From contig CAAEKP010000130.1 of the NCBI GenBank assembly GCA_900756555.1, positions 1 through 9,237 on the forward strand: DNA of 9,237 nucleotides, given 5' to 3'. Source of the stretch: Peptococcaceae bacterium. GTDB lineage: Bacteria > Bacillota > Peptococcia > Peptococcales > Peptococcaceae. A program made the position numbers and the translations under genes. Of this stretch, positions 1 to 7,633 are shown piece after piece; positions within the stretch are counted from its first letter, which is position 1, and each line of letters begins with the position of its first letter. The notes below the pieces were generated by a model. The model saw only the letters and a program-made list of their open reading frames with translations, ran no database searches and was not told the origin of the DNA.

Positions 1-149
1 AGATACACTGCCTGCTGATTCTGCTCCACCCGCGCAATCCCCTGCCGAAGCACCGCATTCCACTGCCAGACACCCTGCATCAGCAGCAATAGAATGCAGA
101 GGCTTACCAGCAGCTCCGGCAGCGTAAATCCCATTTCACGCCGTGACAT
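1..149 (-). CDS. type IV prepilin-like protein, N-terminal part (runs off left edge)
   Basis: The first 49 codons of a prepilin-like protein are visible; the rest lies outside the window. It opens MSRREMG followed by FTLPELLVSLCILLL, a short basic leader ending in Gly, then Phe+1, Glu+5 and a hydrophobic helix. This is the classic class III signal cut and N-methylated by a prepilin peptidase. The start at 149 was chosen over the Met at 134 because only the longer form has the basic RR leader. That start overlaps the end of the upstream pseudopilin gene by 14 bases, and no good ribosome binding site is visible, so translation is probably coupled. It is likely a further minor pseudopilin of the comG-like operon. 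Too little is present to say whether it is ComGE-, ComGF- or GspJ-like. Confidence 0.8.
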   Translation of the reverse strand, partial: MSRREMGFTLPELLVSLCILLLLMQGVWQWNAVLRQGIARVEQNQQAVY

Positions 150-588
150 GGCGGGCAACGCGGCTGCGTCCCGTCTGATAATAATAGACATACCGTTGTT
201 CTTCCCCCTTTTGCAGCAAAATATGACCATTCTTTTGAAAACTTTTATCCGCACGAATTAAAATTGTCTGCGCTTCCAGCTTTGTCAGCCCGTTCGGCAG
301 CGTCCGGCGGCGCAGATAGGGCAGTTGCCCGGAGATGCGCACCACATAGCGATAGGGTTGTCTGTCCTGAAAAAACGAAATCGCCACCGTTTTTTGCTCC
401 CGCACTGCAATTTGCTGCGCCCAGCGCAAATCACGATGAATCTGCTGCGCCGCACCATCCAGCGCCACTGCCTGCCAACTGTGCTGCAAGGTCGGCAGCG
501 CCATCAGATACAGCAACGCCAGCAACAGCAGCACCACTAACAATTCCGGCAGCGTAAATCCTGTCGGCTTACCCTTTTTACTAAGCAT
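136..588 (-). CDS. GspH/ComGD-like minor pseudopilin
   Basis: A 150-residue prepilin. Residues 1-10 form a basic leader (two Lys, then Lys, ending PTG). The mature protein begins FTLPELL, with Phe+1 and Glu+5, followed by a hydrophobic helix to about residue 32. Residues 45-145 resemble the GspH domain: an amphipathic stretch (HRDLRWAQQIAVREQ), beta-strand-like segments and a final YYQTGRSR that matches the usual C-terminal TGR motif. Length fits GspH, FimT or ComGD. Such proteins sit at the tip of, or prime, a pseudopilus in the membrane and envelope. A strong ribosome binding site (GAGGAGGT, 7 bases from ATG) lies in the 24-base gap after the platform gene, and the 3' end overlaps the next prepilin gene. 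By position it could serve a DNA-uptake pilus or a type II secretion-like system; competence is the likelier reading. Confidence 0.85.
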   Translation of the reverse strand: MLSKKGKPTGFTLPELLVVLLLLALLYLMALPTLQHSWQAVALDGAAQQIHRDLRWAQQIAVREQKTVAISFFQDRQPYRYVVRISGQLPYLRRRTLPNGLTKLEAQTILIRADKSFQKNGHILLQKGEEQRYVYYYQTGRSRVARHVTA

Positions 589-612
589 CCCGGCACCTCC
601 TCATTACAACTG

Positions 613-1692
613 TCACAGCAAATATTGATAGGACTGAATCAGCGGCAAAAACAGACTGCCCGCCAGTACCAGCACCGCAATTCCCAGCACCAGAATAAAA
701 CATGGTTCCAGCAGCCGTCCCAGCATTTGCAAACGCTGCTGAAACTGCTGCTGATAATAACGGCTCATCTGCACCATAGCCTGCGGCAAAGCGCCCGTCT
801 GCTCGCTTACCGCCAATACCTGCCGCGCCATGGGCGGGAATAAACTGCACCGCTGCACTGCTATGTTGAAAGGTTGCCCTCCCATAAGCTCCGCGGTTAA
901 TCGTTGCATCTCATCGGCAAACAAACCGCGCCTGTAAATGGCCGTCACCGCCTGCAGGCACTCCACCAGCAGCATTCCGCTGGATAGCATCAAGCCCAGC
1001 GCCTGTGAAAACTGAATAAACCAATACTGTTGATAACACGCTCCAACAAACGGCAGACGAAGCAAAAATCCCCGCAGTCGTGCTCGCCCCGCTGGCGACT
1101 GCAAACTGCGCCGCAATGCCAGCACCAGAGCAGTGATGAGCAGCGCAACGCCGCCCAACAGTAAGAACCAAAACTGTTGCAGCCAGCCGCTGACTGCAAT
1201 AATGCACCGGGTGAGCATGGGCAATGGCGCCTGCATATTATCGTAGGTCTGCACAATGGCCGGCACCACCAGCAAAAACATTGCTCCAAACGCAAATGCC
1301 ATCAGCACCATAATCAGCGCCGGATAAGACAAGGCAGACACAAGGATTTCTTTTGTCTTTTGCTGTTGCCGAAAATATTCTGCCGCCTGTTCCAGCGCCG
1401 TCTGCATGGTGCCATTCTGTTCCCCTGCCAGAGTAAATTCCAGCAGCACCGGCGAATACTGCCAGTCCGTCTGCCGCAAAGCTGCTGTCAGCAAAGTACC
1501 CTGCTGCACCTGTTCGGCCAACTGCAACAAAAAAGTCTGACAGCGCTTATCGTGCATCTCACTGCCTACAAAGAACAACGCCACCGGCAGCGGCATTCCA
1601 CCTGCCAGGGCAAAGGATAACTGCTGACAGATAAAATGCAGCTGCTGGGTAGATAACTTTTTCCTGTGTTGTATCGGTACTATCAGTTTCAT
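613..1692 (-). CDS. comGB: GspF/PilC/ComGB family inner-membrane platform protein
   Basis: The polytopic platform protein on which pseudopilins are assembled, driven by the adjacent ATPase. From the start used here it has 359 residues, close to the family norm. Two GspF domains are visible, at roughly 18-140 and 220-330, each helical and carrying family-like elements (FTLAGEQNGTMQTALEQAAEYF in the first and LAVSEQTGALPQAMVQMSRYY in the second, both the E-x-G-x-L-type segment). Membrane segments lie near 117-147, 172-195 and 330-353. Two starts are possible: 1698 (MPMKL) and 1692 (MKL). I chose 1692 because its ATG overlaps the upstream TGA as ATGA and lies 8 bases after GGGG, whereas the first ATG is only 2 bases after it. 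The gene is translationally coupled to the ATPase gene. The comGB name is by family and context; pilC or gspF would be equally fair. Confidence 0.9.
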   Translation of the reverse strand: MKLIVPIQHRKKLSTQQLHFICQQLSFALAGGMPLPVALFFVGSEMHDKRCQTFLLQLAEQVQQGTLLTAALRQTDWQYSPVLLEFTLAGEQNGTMQTALEQAAEYFRQQQKTKEILVSALSYPALIMVLMAFAFGAMFLLVVPAIVQTYDNMQAPLPMLTRCIIAVSGWLQQFWFLLLGGVALLITALVLALRRSLQSPAGRARLRGFLLRLPFVGACYQQYWFIQFSQALGLMLSSGMLLVECLQAVTAIYRRGLFADEMQRLTAELMGGQPFNIAVQRCSLFPPMARQVLAVSEQTGALPQAMVQMSRYYQQQFQQRLQMLGRLLEPCFILVLGIAVLVLAGSLFLPLIQSYQYLL

Positions 1693-2819
1693 AGGCATGG
1701 CCCCAACACAGCCGTAACTTCCGCCAGTGTAGTCAGCCCGGCAGCAGCTTTGGCTTTCCCATCCTGCGCCAGCGACACAAAGCGCTGTGCCACCTGCTCC
1801 TGCTGCTGCAAAAATAATTCATACTGACTCAACAGCTGGCGCACCTCCTTATCACAGACCAATACCTCCTGAATCGCCAGCCTTCCCTGCAATTCCCCCT
1901 GTTGCCTGCGCCGCACCAAACGCTGCGCCACCACGCCATTCAGACAGCTTGCCAGCAGATAAGGGGCAACACCCATCTCCACCAGCCGACTCACCGCGCC
2001 CAGCGCATCGTTCGTGTGCAGTGACGCCAGCACCAGATGCCCCGTGTAAGCCAGCCGAATGGCAATCTCTGCTGATTCCAGATCGCGGATTTCTCCTACC
2101 ATGATAATATCCGGGTCCTGCCGCAAAATGCTGCGCAGACCGCGAATAAAGGTTAGTCCTGTCTTTTCGTTAATCTGCACCTGATTGATGCCTGCCATCT
2201 CATATTCCACAGGATCCTCCAGCGTCACAATATTGCGTCCCGTATCCCGCAAAGCTGCCAGCATACTGTACAAGGTGGTAGTCTTGCCGCTGCCCGTTGG
2301 CCCGCAAACCAGCATAATACCGCTGGGAATCTGCAATAATGTCTGAACTTTCTGCAAATTCTCCGCGGAAAATCCTAACTGCGGCAGCTTTAACAGCTGA
2401 TCCCGCTGCCCCAGAATGCGCAACACCAGCTTTTCACCCAAAAACAACGGCAGACTGGACACCCGCACATCAAATTGTTTTCCCTGCCAGGATAAGGCCA
2501 GATGCCCGTCCTGCGGCAGTCGTTTTTCCGTAATATCCAGCTCTGCCATCACCTTAAGCCGATTGACAATTTGCATCTGCAAGGCACTGTCAATCCCTTG
2601 CAGTGCCTGCAACACGCCATCACAGCGCAGCCGCACCAGCAAGCCGTCCCGCTGCGGCTCTAAATGAATATCACTGGCTTTGCGCTCCAAAGCCTGCCGA
2701 AAAATATCATATAACAGCCCCGCAGCGGTGGACTTGTCCTCCTCCTGGTCAATCTGATGGATGCGATGCTTCCAAAATTGTTGTTCCTCCAGCAAAATAT
2801 GCTCCGCTCCTTGTGTCAT
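1689..2819 (-). CDS. comGA: GspE/PilB/ComGA family pilus-assembly ATPase
   Basis: The cytoplasmic hexameric ATPase that powers pilus or pseudopilus assembly. It has 376 residues, near ComGA length and much shorter than GspE or PilB because the N-terminal MshEN-type domain is absent. The N2 domain is at about 30-140 (ASDIHLEP, RLRCDGVL, QDGHLAL). Then come Walker A GPTGSGKTT (173-181), the Asp box VTLEDPVEYE (198-207), the Walker B region DPDIIMVGEIRD (235-246) and the His box LHTNDALGAVSRL (267-279). The tetracysteine zinc motif often seen after AQRLVRR in GspE/PilB is missing. The open frame extends upstream to 2951, but that extension is low-complexity and Phe-rich. I placed the start at 2819, where GGGGAG stands 5 bases ahead of ATG. 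The gene heads the pilus operon and overlaps the platform gene. Confidence 0.92.
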   Translation of the reverse strand: MTQGAEHILLEEQQFWKHRIHQIDQEEDKSTAAGLLYDIFRQALERKASDIHLEPQRDGLLVRLRCDGVLQALQGIDSALQMQIVNRLKVMAELDITEKRLPQDGHLALSWQGKQFDVRVSSLPLFLGEKLVLRILGQRDQLLKLPQLGFSAENLQKVQTLLQIPSGIMLVCGPTGSGKTTTLYSMLAALRDTGRNIVTLEDPVEYEMAGINQVQINEKTGLTFIRGLRSILRQDPDIIMVGEIRDLESAEIAIRLAYTGHLVLASLHTNDALGAVSRLVEMGVAPYLLASCLNGVVAQRLVRRRQQGELQGRLAIQEVLVCDKEVRQLLSQYELFLQQQEQVAQRFVSLAQDGKAKAAAGLTTLAEVTAVLGPCL

Positions 2820-2824
2820 CTTCT

Positions 2825-2830
2825 CTCCCC
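2825..2830 (-). promoter_or_regulatory. ribosome binding site that sets the ATPase gene start
   Basis: GGGGAG on the minus strand, 5 bases before the ATG at 2819. It supports that start over the longer open frame beginning at 2951, whose first ATG lacks the GspE-family sequence that appears only after residue 45. Confidence 0.7.
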
Positions 2831-2844
2831 ATTTCCGCAATATC

Positions 2845-2886
2845 ATTACAGAAAATACCATAACATACGGCAATCTTTTTTGACAA
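2845..2886 (-). promoter_or_regulatory. candidate promoter(s) of the comG-like operon
   Basis: Two overlapping sigma-A-like arrangements are seen on the minus strand. One is TTGCCG (2868-2873), 17 bases, TGTAAT (2845-2850), which would start transcription near 2838 and leave a short leader that still includes the GGGGAG site. The other is TTGTCA (2881-2886), 18 bases, TATGGT (2857-2862). Neither is a full consensus. The position, in the 290-base gap between the transporter and the ATPase gene, makes a promoter here likely even if the exact one is uncertain. No convincing terminator for the transporter gene was found in this gap. Confidence 0.45.
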
Positions 2887-2960
2887 GCACAATCGTTCGA
2901 CCTAATTCGAGCGCAAACAAAAAAGAAGAAAAACAGACAAACATTGTTCATCCATTTTCC

Positions 2961-3009
2961 TTCTTATCTTTTTTATTCTGCTAAATTGTATTCTTATCTT
3001 TGTTTATTC
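2961..3009. repeat. imperfect direct repeat, 30-base period, upstream of the comG-like operon
   Basis: TTCTTATCTTT occurs at 2961-2971 and again at 2991-3001. Each copy is followed by a TTTATTC stretch (with one extra base in the second), so the similar units are about 18-19 bases long. The 30-base spacing is close to three helical turns, which would put both copies on the same face of the DNA. It could be a binding site for an operon regulator, or a chance feature of an AT-rich gap. Confidence 0.5.
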
Positions 3010-3109
3010 GCGATACGTTTCACTGCATTGTTTCCTTTTTTCAGCAGCATAAGATAAAAATAATTGTTGATTGCCGATTGCACAGCCCTGACAGAACAGC
3101 TGCTAAAGC

Positions 3110-4057
3110 CTAGCCCAGCATCCAAATCAAAAACTGCGTCAGCGGAATGGTTCCCAAACAGGCCAGTGTACCCACAAAAACGCACTCCGCAGCTAAACGC
3201 TCATCGCCACCGTAAGTGCGCGCCATCATCGTATTGGCTACCATCGGCGGTAAGCTGACGATGGCGGCCAGCACCATCTGCGTTGTATTATCAAAGAACA
3301 AACCTGACACAAAATACACAGCCACTGGCAGAATGGTCATCTTAATTACAATCAGGAAATATACATAAGGCCGTGTCAGCATGGAGAGTACCGGCATAGT
3401 AGCCAGCAGCGCCCCCAGATACAGCAGCGCCAGATAACGGCTGCAATCCCCTAAACCCTGAATGGCAGCAGCAAATGGAGCAGGCAGCGGAATATTGAAA
3501 TACAACAGTGCCAACGCCAGCACAATGCCAATCATCATAGGATTGAGCAGATTTTGCAGCACTCCGCTACTGTTTTTGCGCTTGGCATGGCGGGTACACA
3601 AAAACAGCCCCACAGACCACAGCAGCAGTTGATCAATCACCGCATAAATCAGCAGACAAACGCTGACCTGGCTATTGCCGGGAAACATGGCTTCAATAAG
3701 TGGAATACCCATAAACCCGATATTGCAGAACATTGTAGCCACTGCAAACATATCCTGCCCGCTGCGGCGCAGCCCACTGGCACCGGCCATCGCATAACCC
3801 AACAAACACAACACCGCATAAAGCAATAACAAGGCCAGCGCAAAGCTTCTGTTGGCTAAAATACGCTGCACCGTAATTCCGTTGCCCACAATCAGATAAA
3901 AAATCAGGCAAGGCAGCAGCAGTTTCACAATCAATTTGGACAGCCCATTCAATACATCGGCAGTCAATACTTTGGCTCTGGCCATCACATAGCCAATTAT
4001 CATCAGAATGCCAAACAGCAGCACCTGATTGACCACCACAAAAAAAGTCTGACTCAT
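3110..4057 (-). CDS. AEC family transporter (auxin efflux carrier/malate permease-like)
   Basis: An integral membrane protein of 315 residues, the usual AEC length, with about ten hydrophobic segments (roughly 5-26, 38-58, 70-92, 102-122, 130-154, 172-188, 206-226, 230-252, 260-280 and 288-313). Family-like features are a Pro in the second helix (LLLPCLIF, 46-53), the motif CNIGFMGIPL at 111-120 in the first half, LLNPMMIGIVL at 170-180, and in the second half SLPPMVANTMMARTYGGD (268-285) followed by a TLACLGTIPL helix. Bacterial members export or import organic acids such as malate or malonate, or amino-acid-like compounds; the substrate cannot be read from the sequence. The ATG at 4057 follows GGGGG at 4065-4069. 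The gene follows tatA, with a terminator between them. Confidence 0.88.
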   Translation of the reverse strand: MSQTFFVVVNQVLLFGILMIIGYVMARAKVLTADVLNGLSKLIVKLLLPCLIFYLIVGNGITVQRILANRSFALALLLLYAVLCLLGYAMAGASGLRRSGQDMFAVATMFCNIGFMGIPLIEAMFPGNSQVSVCLLIYAVIDQLLLWSVGLFLCTRHAKRKNSSGVLQNLLNPMMIGIVLALALLYFNIPLPAPFAAAIQGLGDCSRYLALLYLGALLATMPVLSMLTRPYVYFLIVIKMTILPVAVYFVSGLFFDNTTQMVLAAIVSLPPMVANTMMARTYGGDERLAAECVFVGTLACLGTIPLTQFLIWMLG

Positions 4058-4098
4058 TGGTTTTCCCCCACATTAATACACTGTAACTTTAATATATC

Positions 4099-4132
4099 AA
4101 AAAACTGCTGCCCCAAAAAACCGGGACAGCAG
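4099..4132 (-). terminator. intrinsic terminator after tatA
   Basis: On the minus strand CTGCTGTCCC (4132-4123) pairs with GGGGCAGCAG (4114-4105), a 10-bp stem with one G-U pair. The loop is 8 bases with a run of T, and the hairpin is followed by six T (4104-4099). It lies 11 bases past the tatA stop and should end that transcript before the AEC transporter gene. Confidence 0.9.
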
Positions 4133-4143
4133 CGCCTTGTTCT

Positions 4144-4329
4144 TTATTCAACTTCGTCTTTCTTTTCTTCTTTCTTCTCGTCATCATCCCCGGCAATTCC
4201 TTTTTTGAAGCCGTGAACGCTTTCGCCCAGAGCTTTGCCCACGCCAGGCAATTTGCCAGGCCCGAAAATAACCAGCGCGATAACTAAAATTAAAATCAAA
4301 CCAGGAATCCCTATATTATGCAATCCCAT
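4144..4329 (-). CDS. tatA: Sec-independent (Tat) translocase subunit TatA
   Basis: A 61-residue TatA/TatE-type protein: a short periplasmic N-terminus, one membrane helix (about residues 5-22), the FGPGKLP hinge (22-28), an amphipathic helix (VGKALGESVHGFKKGI) and a charged, acidic and lysine-rich tail. TatA oligomers form the passage for folded twin-arginine proteins together with TatC, which is not encoded nearby. The ATG at 4329 follows a near-perfect site, AAAGGAGGT, at 6 bases. It lies 108 bases after carB and ends at a strong terminator, so it is either a single-gene unit or the last gene read with carAB. TatA and TatE cannot be told apart from sequence alone; a single short copy is usually named tatA. 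Confidence 0.93.
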   Translation of the reverse strand: MGLHNIGIPGLILILVIALVIFGPGKLPGVGKALGESVHGFKKGIAGDDDEKKEEKKDEVE

Positions 4330-4374
4330 CCGATTACCTCCTTTGTGTTCCGTAACAAATCAACTTACAGTTAT

Positions 4375-4403
4375 ATCATAGCTTGTTTTGCAGAAAAACA
4401 CAA
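4375..4403 (-). promoter_or_regulatory. weak candidate promoter for tatA
   Basis: On the minus strand TATGAT (4375-4380) stands 17 bases after TTGTGT (4398-4403). The -10 match is good, the -35 match poor. A small imperfect hairpin overlaps the -35 region but has no T run, and no terminator was found after carB, so tatA may also be read through from carAB. Confidence 0.35.
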
Positions 4404-4437
4404 GGACAAATCCTACTCCATGGAATCTATCAGAAAA

Positions 4438-7400
4438 TTAAATCTGAGTGATGTCCACCAGTTCCACATCCTGAATCGATTCGTTCATGCTGATGCAGTC
4501 TACCAGCACCCGCGCAGTGTCGATGGCTGTCAGGCAAGCGATGGAGCGTTCTACCGCTTTCCGGCGGATACGCACGCCTTCCCGCATTGGCTGACGTCCT
4601 TTGGTGGAGGTGGAGATTACATAGTCCACTTTGCCGCTTTCCAGCAAATCCAGAACATTGTCCGTATGCGATTCTGAAATTTTATGCACGGTTTCAACAT
4701 GCAGACCATAGTTATTGAAGTAAGTGGCAGTCCCTTTGGTGCCGTACAGCTTGAAGCCCATTTTTTCTAATTTCTGCGCGATTGGGAATACTTCTTCTTT
4801 ATCTTTATCCCGCACAGAAAGCAGCACGCCGCCTTCATGTTTCAGTTTATAGCCGGCCGCTACCAAACCTTTGTACAGCGCTTCGTCAAATGTTTTGGCA
4901 ATGCCCAGTACTTCACCGGTGGATTTCATTTCAGGCCCTAACATGGTGTCTACCGAGTGCAGCTTTTCAAAACTGAACACCGGTACTTTTACCGCCACAT
5001 AATCGCCCACCGGATGAACCCCGGTTTCATAACCCATGCCTTTCAGCGTAGCGCCCAGCATGATTTTGGTAGCCAAATCTACCATCGGCACGTTGGTTAC
5101 TTTACTGATGTAAGGCACTGTTCTGGAGGAACGTGGGTTTACTTCGATTACATATACTTCGCCGTTGTAGATAACATACTGAATATTTACCAGACCGATA
5201 ACATTCAGCGCTTTGGCCAGACGGCCCGTATACTCTACAATCGTTTTTTTGTTTTCTTCTGTTAAACGCTGGGCCGGATATACAGAGATGGAGTCCCCGG
5301 AGTGAATACCGGCGCGTTCAATGTGTTCCATGATACCCGGAATCAGATAATCGGTGCCGTCACAGATGGCATCAACTTCTACTTCAATCCCCATCATGTA
5401 TTTGTCAATCAGCACCGGATTTTCAATGCCGCTGGTCAGAATGATATTCATATATTCTTCTACGTCAGCATCACTGTAGGCAATAATCATGTTCTGACCG
5501 CCCAGTACATAAGATGGACGCAGCAGAACCGGATAACCCAGTTCATGAGCAGCTTTTACAGCCTCGCCAATCTGGAATACGGTTTTCCCTTCCGGACGGG
5601 GAATTTCACATTTCTGTAACAGTTCATCAAAGCTTTCCCGGTCTTCCGCTTCGTCAATGCTCTTTGCGGAGGTACCCAGAATCTGCACACCGGCAGCTTC
5701 CAGATGCTTGGTCAGGCCGATTGCTGTCTGACCGCCAAACTGTACAATAGCGCCCCATGGCTGTTCGGTGGCAATGATGGAATCCACATCTTCCGGAGTC
5801 AGCGGGTCAAAGTACAGACGGTCGGAGGTATCAAAGTCGGTAGAAACGGTTTCAGGGTTATTATTGACGATGATAGCCTCGTAGCCTTCCTCTTTCAGCG
5901 CCCATACGCAGTGTACAGAACAGTAGTCAAACTCAATCCCCTGACCGATACGGATTGGGCCGGAGCCAAATACGATAATTTTCTTTTTGCCGCTGTTGTG
6001 TTCTTCCAGGAACTCAGCCGCTTCGTTTTCATCATCAAAGGTTGAATAAAAATATGGTGTTTCCGCTTTAAATTCAGCCGCACAGGTATCTACCATTTTG
6101 TAAGAGGCCAGGCGTTTTTCTGGAATTTCTTCGCCGGACAGCCGTTTGATGGTTTTGTCCAGGAAGCCCATTTTTTTCGCTTCCAGATACAGTTCCGGCG
6201 TCAGTTCTTTTTTGCTCAGCTTGCGTTCCATGTTCACCAGATTTTTCATCTTGGACAGGAACCAGTTGTCGATTTTGGTGATATCGTGGATGGTTTCGAT
6301 TTCTACGCCCCGTTTCAACGCTTCGTATACCACAAAAGAACGTTCATCATCACAGCGTTCCAGCATTTTCACGATATCATTGTCGGACAGCATCTGTAAC
6401 TTTGGCAGATTGAAGGTATCCAGTTTCAGCTCAATGGAGCGCACCGCTTTCATCATAGCCTGTTCAAAGCTGGTGCCGATGGACATTACTTCACCAGTTG
6501 CTTTCATCTGTGTACCCAGAGTACGTTTTGCGTAAACAAATTTGTCAAACGGCCATCTTGGGAATTTTACTACGATGTAGTCGATGGCTGGCTCAAAGCA
6601 GGCATAGGTACTGCCGGTTACTGCGTTGACGATTTCATCCAGCGTGTAGCCAATCGCAATTTTTGTGGCAACCTTAGCGATTGGATAACCAGTTGCTTTG
6701 GAAGCCAGTGCGGAAGAACGGGATACGCGAGGGTTTACCTCAATTACCGCATATTCAAAGCTGGTTGGATGCAGGGCAAACTGACAGTTGCAGCCCCCTT
6801 CTACTTCCAGCTCCTGCACAATGTCCAGCGCAGCATTGCGCAGCATGGAATATTCCTGATTGGACAAAGTGACAGCAGGTGCCACTACAATGGAGTCACC
6901 AGTGTGTACGCCAACCGGGTCCATGTTTTCCATGGAGCACACGGTGATGCTGTTGCTGGCAGAGTCGCGGATTACTTCAAATTCGATTTCTTTCCAGCCG
7001 GAAATATTTTTTTCAATCAACACCTGCGTGATTGGAGATAAACGCAGACCGTTTTCGGAAATCTCATGCAGTTCTTCTGCGTTGTAAGCGATGCCGCCGC
7101 CAGAGCCACCCAGAGTAAATGCCGGACGCACGATAACGGGATACTGAATTTCTTCTGCATATTCCAGCGCATCCTCCACCGTTTCTACTACTTTCGATGG
7201 GATACAGGGCTGACCAATTTTCAGCATGGTATCTTTAAAAATCTGACGGTCTTCCGCTTTATCAATTGTTTCTGGATTTGCACCCAGCAGTTTTACATTG
7301 TGTTCGGCCAGAAAGCCTTCTTTGGCTAACTGCATGGACAAGGTCAGACCTGTCTGACCGCCTAAGGTGGACAGAATGCTGTCCGGCTGTTCAATTGTAA

Positions 7401-7632
7401 TAATCCGTTTGATGACATCCAGATTTAACGGTTCAATATAAATTTTGTCAGCCATGGCTTTGTCAGTCATGATGGTCGCAGGGTTGGAGTTTACCAGCAC
7501 AACCTCCAGACCTTCTTCTTTCAGCGCACGGCAAGCCTGTGTGCCTGCGTAGTCAAATTCAGCAGCCTGACCAATTACAATAGGGCCAGAACCAATTACC
7601 AGTACTTTTTTAATATCTGATCTTAATGGCAT
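4438..7632 (-). CDS. carB: carbamoyl-phosphate synthase large subunit
   Basis: Makes carbamoyl phosphate from bicarbonate, ammonia and two ATP, for pyrimidine and arginine synthesis. It has 1064 residues, the normal bacterial length, in two homologous halves. The carboxyphosphate half (1-400) has GSGPIVIGQAAEFDYAG (14-30), GGQTG (91-95), the ATP-grasp loop RPAFTLGGSGGG (169-180) and EVNPRVSRSSALASKATG (298-315). A linker/oligomerisation region spans about 400-550. The carbamoyl phosphate half (551-930) has GSGPIRIGQGIEFDY (556-570), GGQTA (633-637), RPSYVLGGQNM (705-715) and EVNPRSSRTVPYISK (830-844). The C-terminal MGS-like allosteric domain (about 935-1064) includes STSTKGRQ (1007-1014) and CLTAIDTA (1033-1040). 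No key residue seems lost. It starts one base after carA's stop, with GGAGG inside the carA end, so the two are coupled. Its partner's glutaminase site is altered. Confidence 0.98.
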   Translation of the reverse strand: MPLRSDIKKVLVIGSGPIVIGQAAEFDYAGTQACRALKEEGLEVVLVNSNPATIMTDKAMADKIYIEPLNLDVIKRIITIEQPDSILSTLGGQTGLTLSMQLAKEGFLAEHNVKLLGANPETIDKAEDRQIFKDTMLKIGQPCIPSKVVETVEDALEYAEEIQYPVIVRPAFTLGGSGGGIAYNAEELHEISENGLRLSPITQVLIEKNISGWKEIEFEVIRDSASNSITVCSMENMDPVGVHTGDSIVVAPAVTLSNQEYSMLRNAALDIVQELEVEGGCNCQFALHPTSFEYAVIEVNPRVSRSSALASKATGYPIAKVATKIAIGYTLDEIVNAVTGSTYACFEPAIDYIVVKFPRWPFDKFVYAKRTLGTQMKATGEVMSIGTSFEQAMMKAVRSIELKLDTFNLPKLQMLSDNDIVKMLERCDDERSFVVYEALKRGVEIETIHDITKIDNWFLSKMKNLVNMERKLSKKELTPELYLEAKKMGFLDKTIKRLSGEEIPEKRLASYKMVDTCAAEFKAETPYFYSTFDDENEAAEFLEEHNSGKKKIIVFGSGPIRIGQGIEFDYCSVHCVWALKEEGYEAIIVNNNPETVSTDFDTSDRLYFDPLTPEDVDSIIATEQPWGAIVQFGGQTAIGLTKHLEAAGVQILGTSAKSIDEAEDRESFDELLQKCEIPRPEGKTVFQIGEAVKAAHELGYPVLLRPSYVLGGQNMIIAYSDADVEEYMNIILTSGIENPVLIDKYMMGIEVEVDAICDGTDYLIPGIMEHIERAGIHSGDSISVYPAQRLTEENKKTIVEYTGRLAKALNVIGLVNIQYVIYNGEVYVIEVNPRSSRTVPYISKVTNVPMVDLATKIMLGATLKGMGYETGVHPVGDYVAVKVPVFSFEKLHSVDTMLGPEMKSTGEVLGIAKTFDEALYKGLVAAGYKLKHEGGVLLSVRDKDKEEVFPIAQKLEKMGFKLYGTKGTATYFNNYGLHVETVHKISESHTDNVLDLLESGKVDYVISTSTKGRQPMREGVRIRRKAVERSIACLTAIDTARVLVDCISMNESIQDVELVDITQI

Positions 7633-7633
7633 C

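Noticed and set aside
2820..2951. N-terminal extension of the pilus ATPase to an ATG at 2951 (44 extra residues)
   Set aside because: The extension is low-complexity and Phe-rich, unlike the family, and covers the likely promoter. The internal ATG at 2819 has a good ribosome binding site.
4073..4100. TTGATA-16-TATTAA promoter-like match ahead of the AEC transporter gene
   Set aside because: Transcription would start inside or past the GGGGG ribosome binding site, leaving an almost leaderless message, and the -35 box overlaps the T run of the tatA terminator. The true promoter is unclear.
4381..4403. Hairpin after carB (GTTTT/AAAAC on the minus strand) as a carB terminator
   Set aside because: The stem is short and AT-rich and no run of T follows it.
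4318..7329. Several plus-strand open frames of 60-150 codons lying opposite carB, such as 6146-6535
   Set aside because: They are antisense to a strongly conserved gene, show no recognisable domains, and lack convincing start signals.
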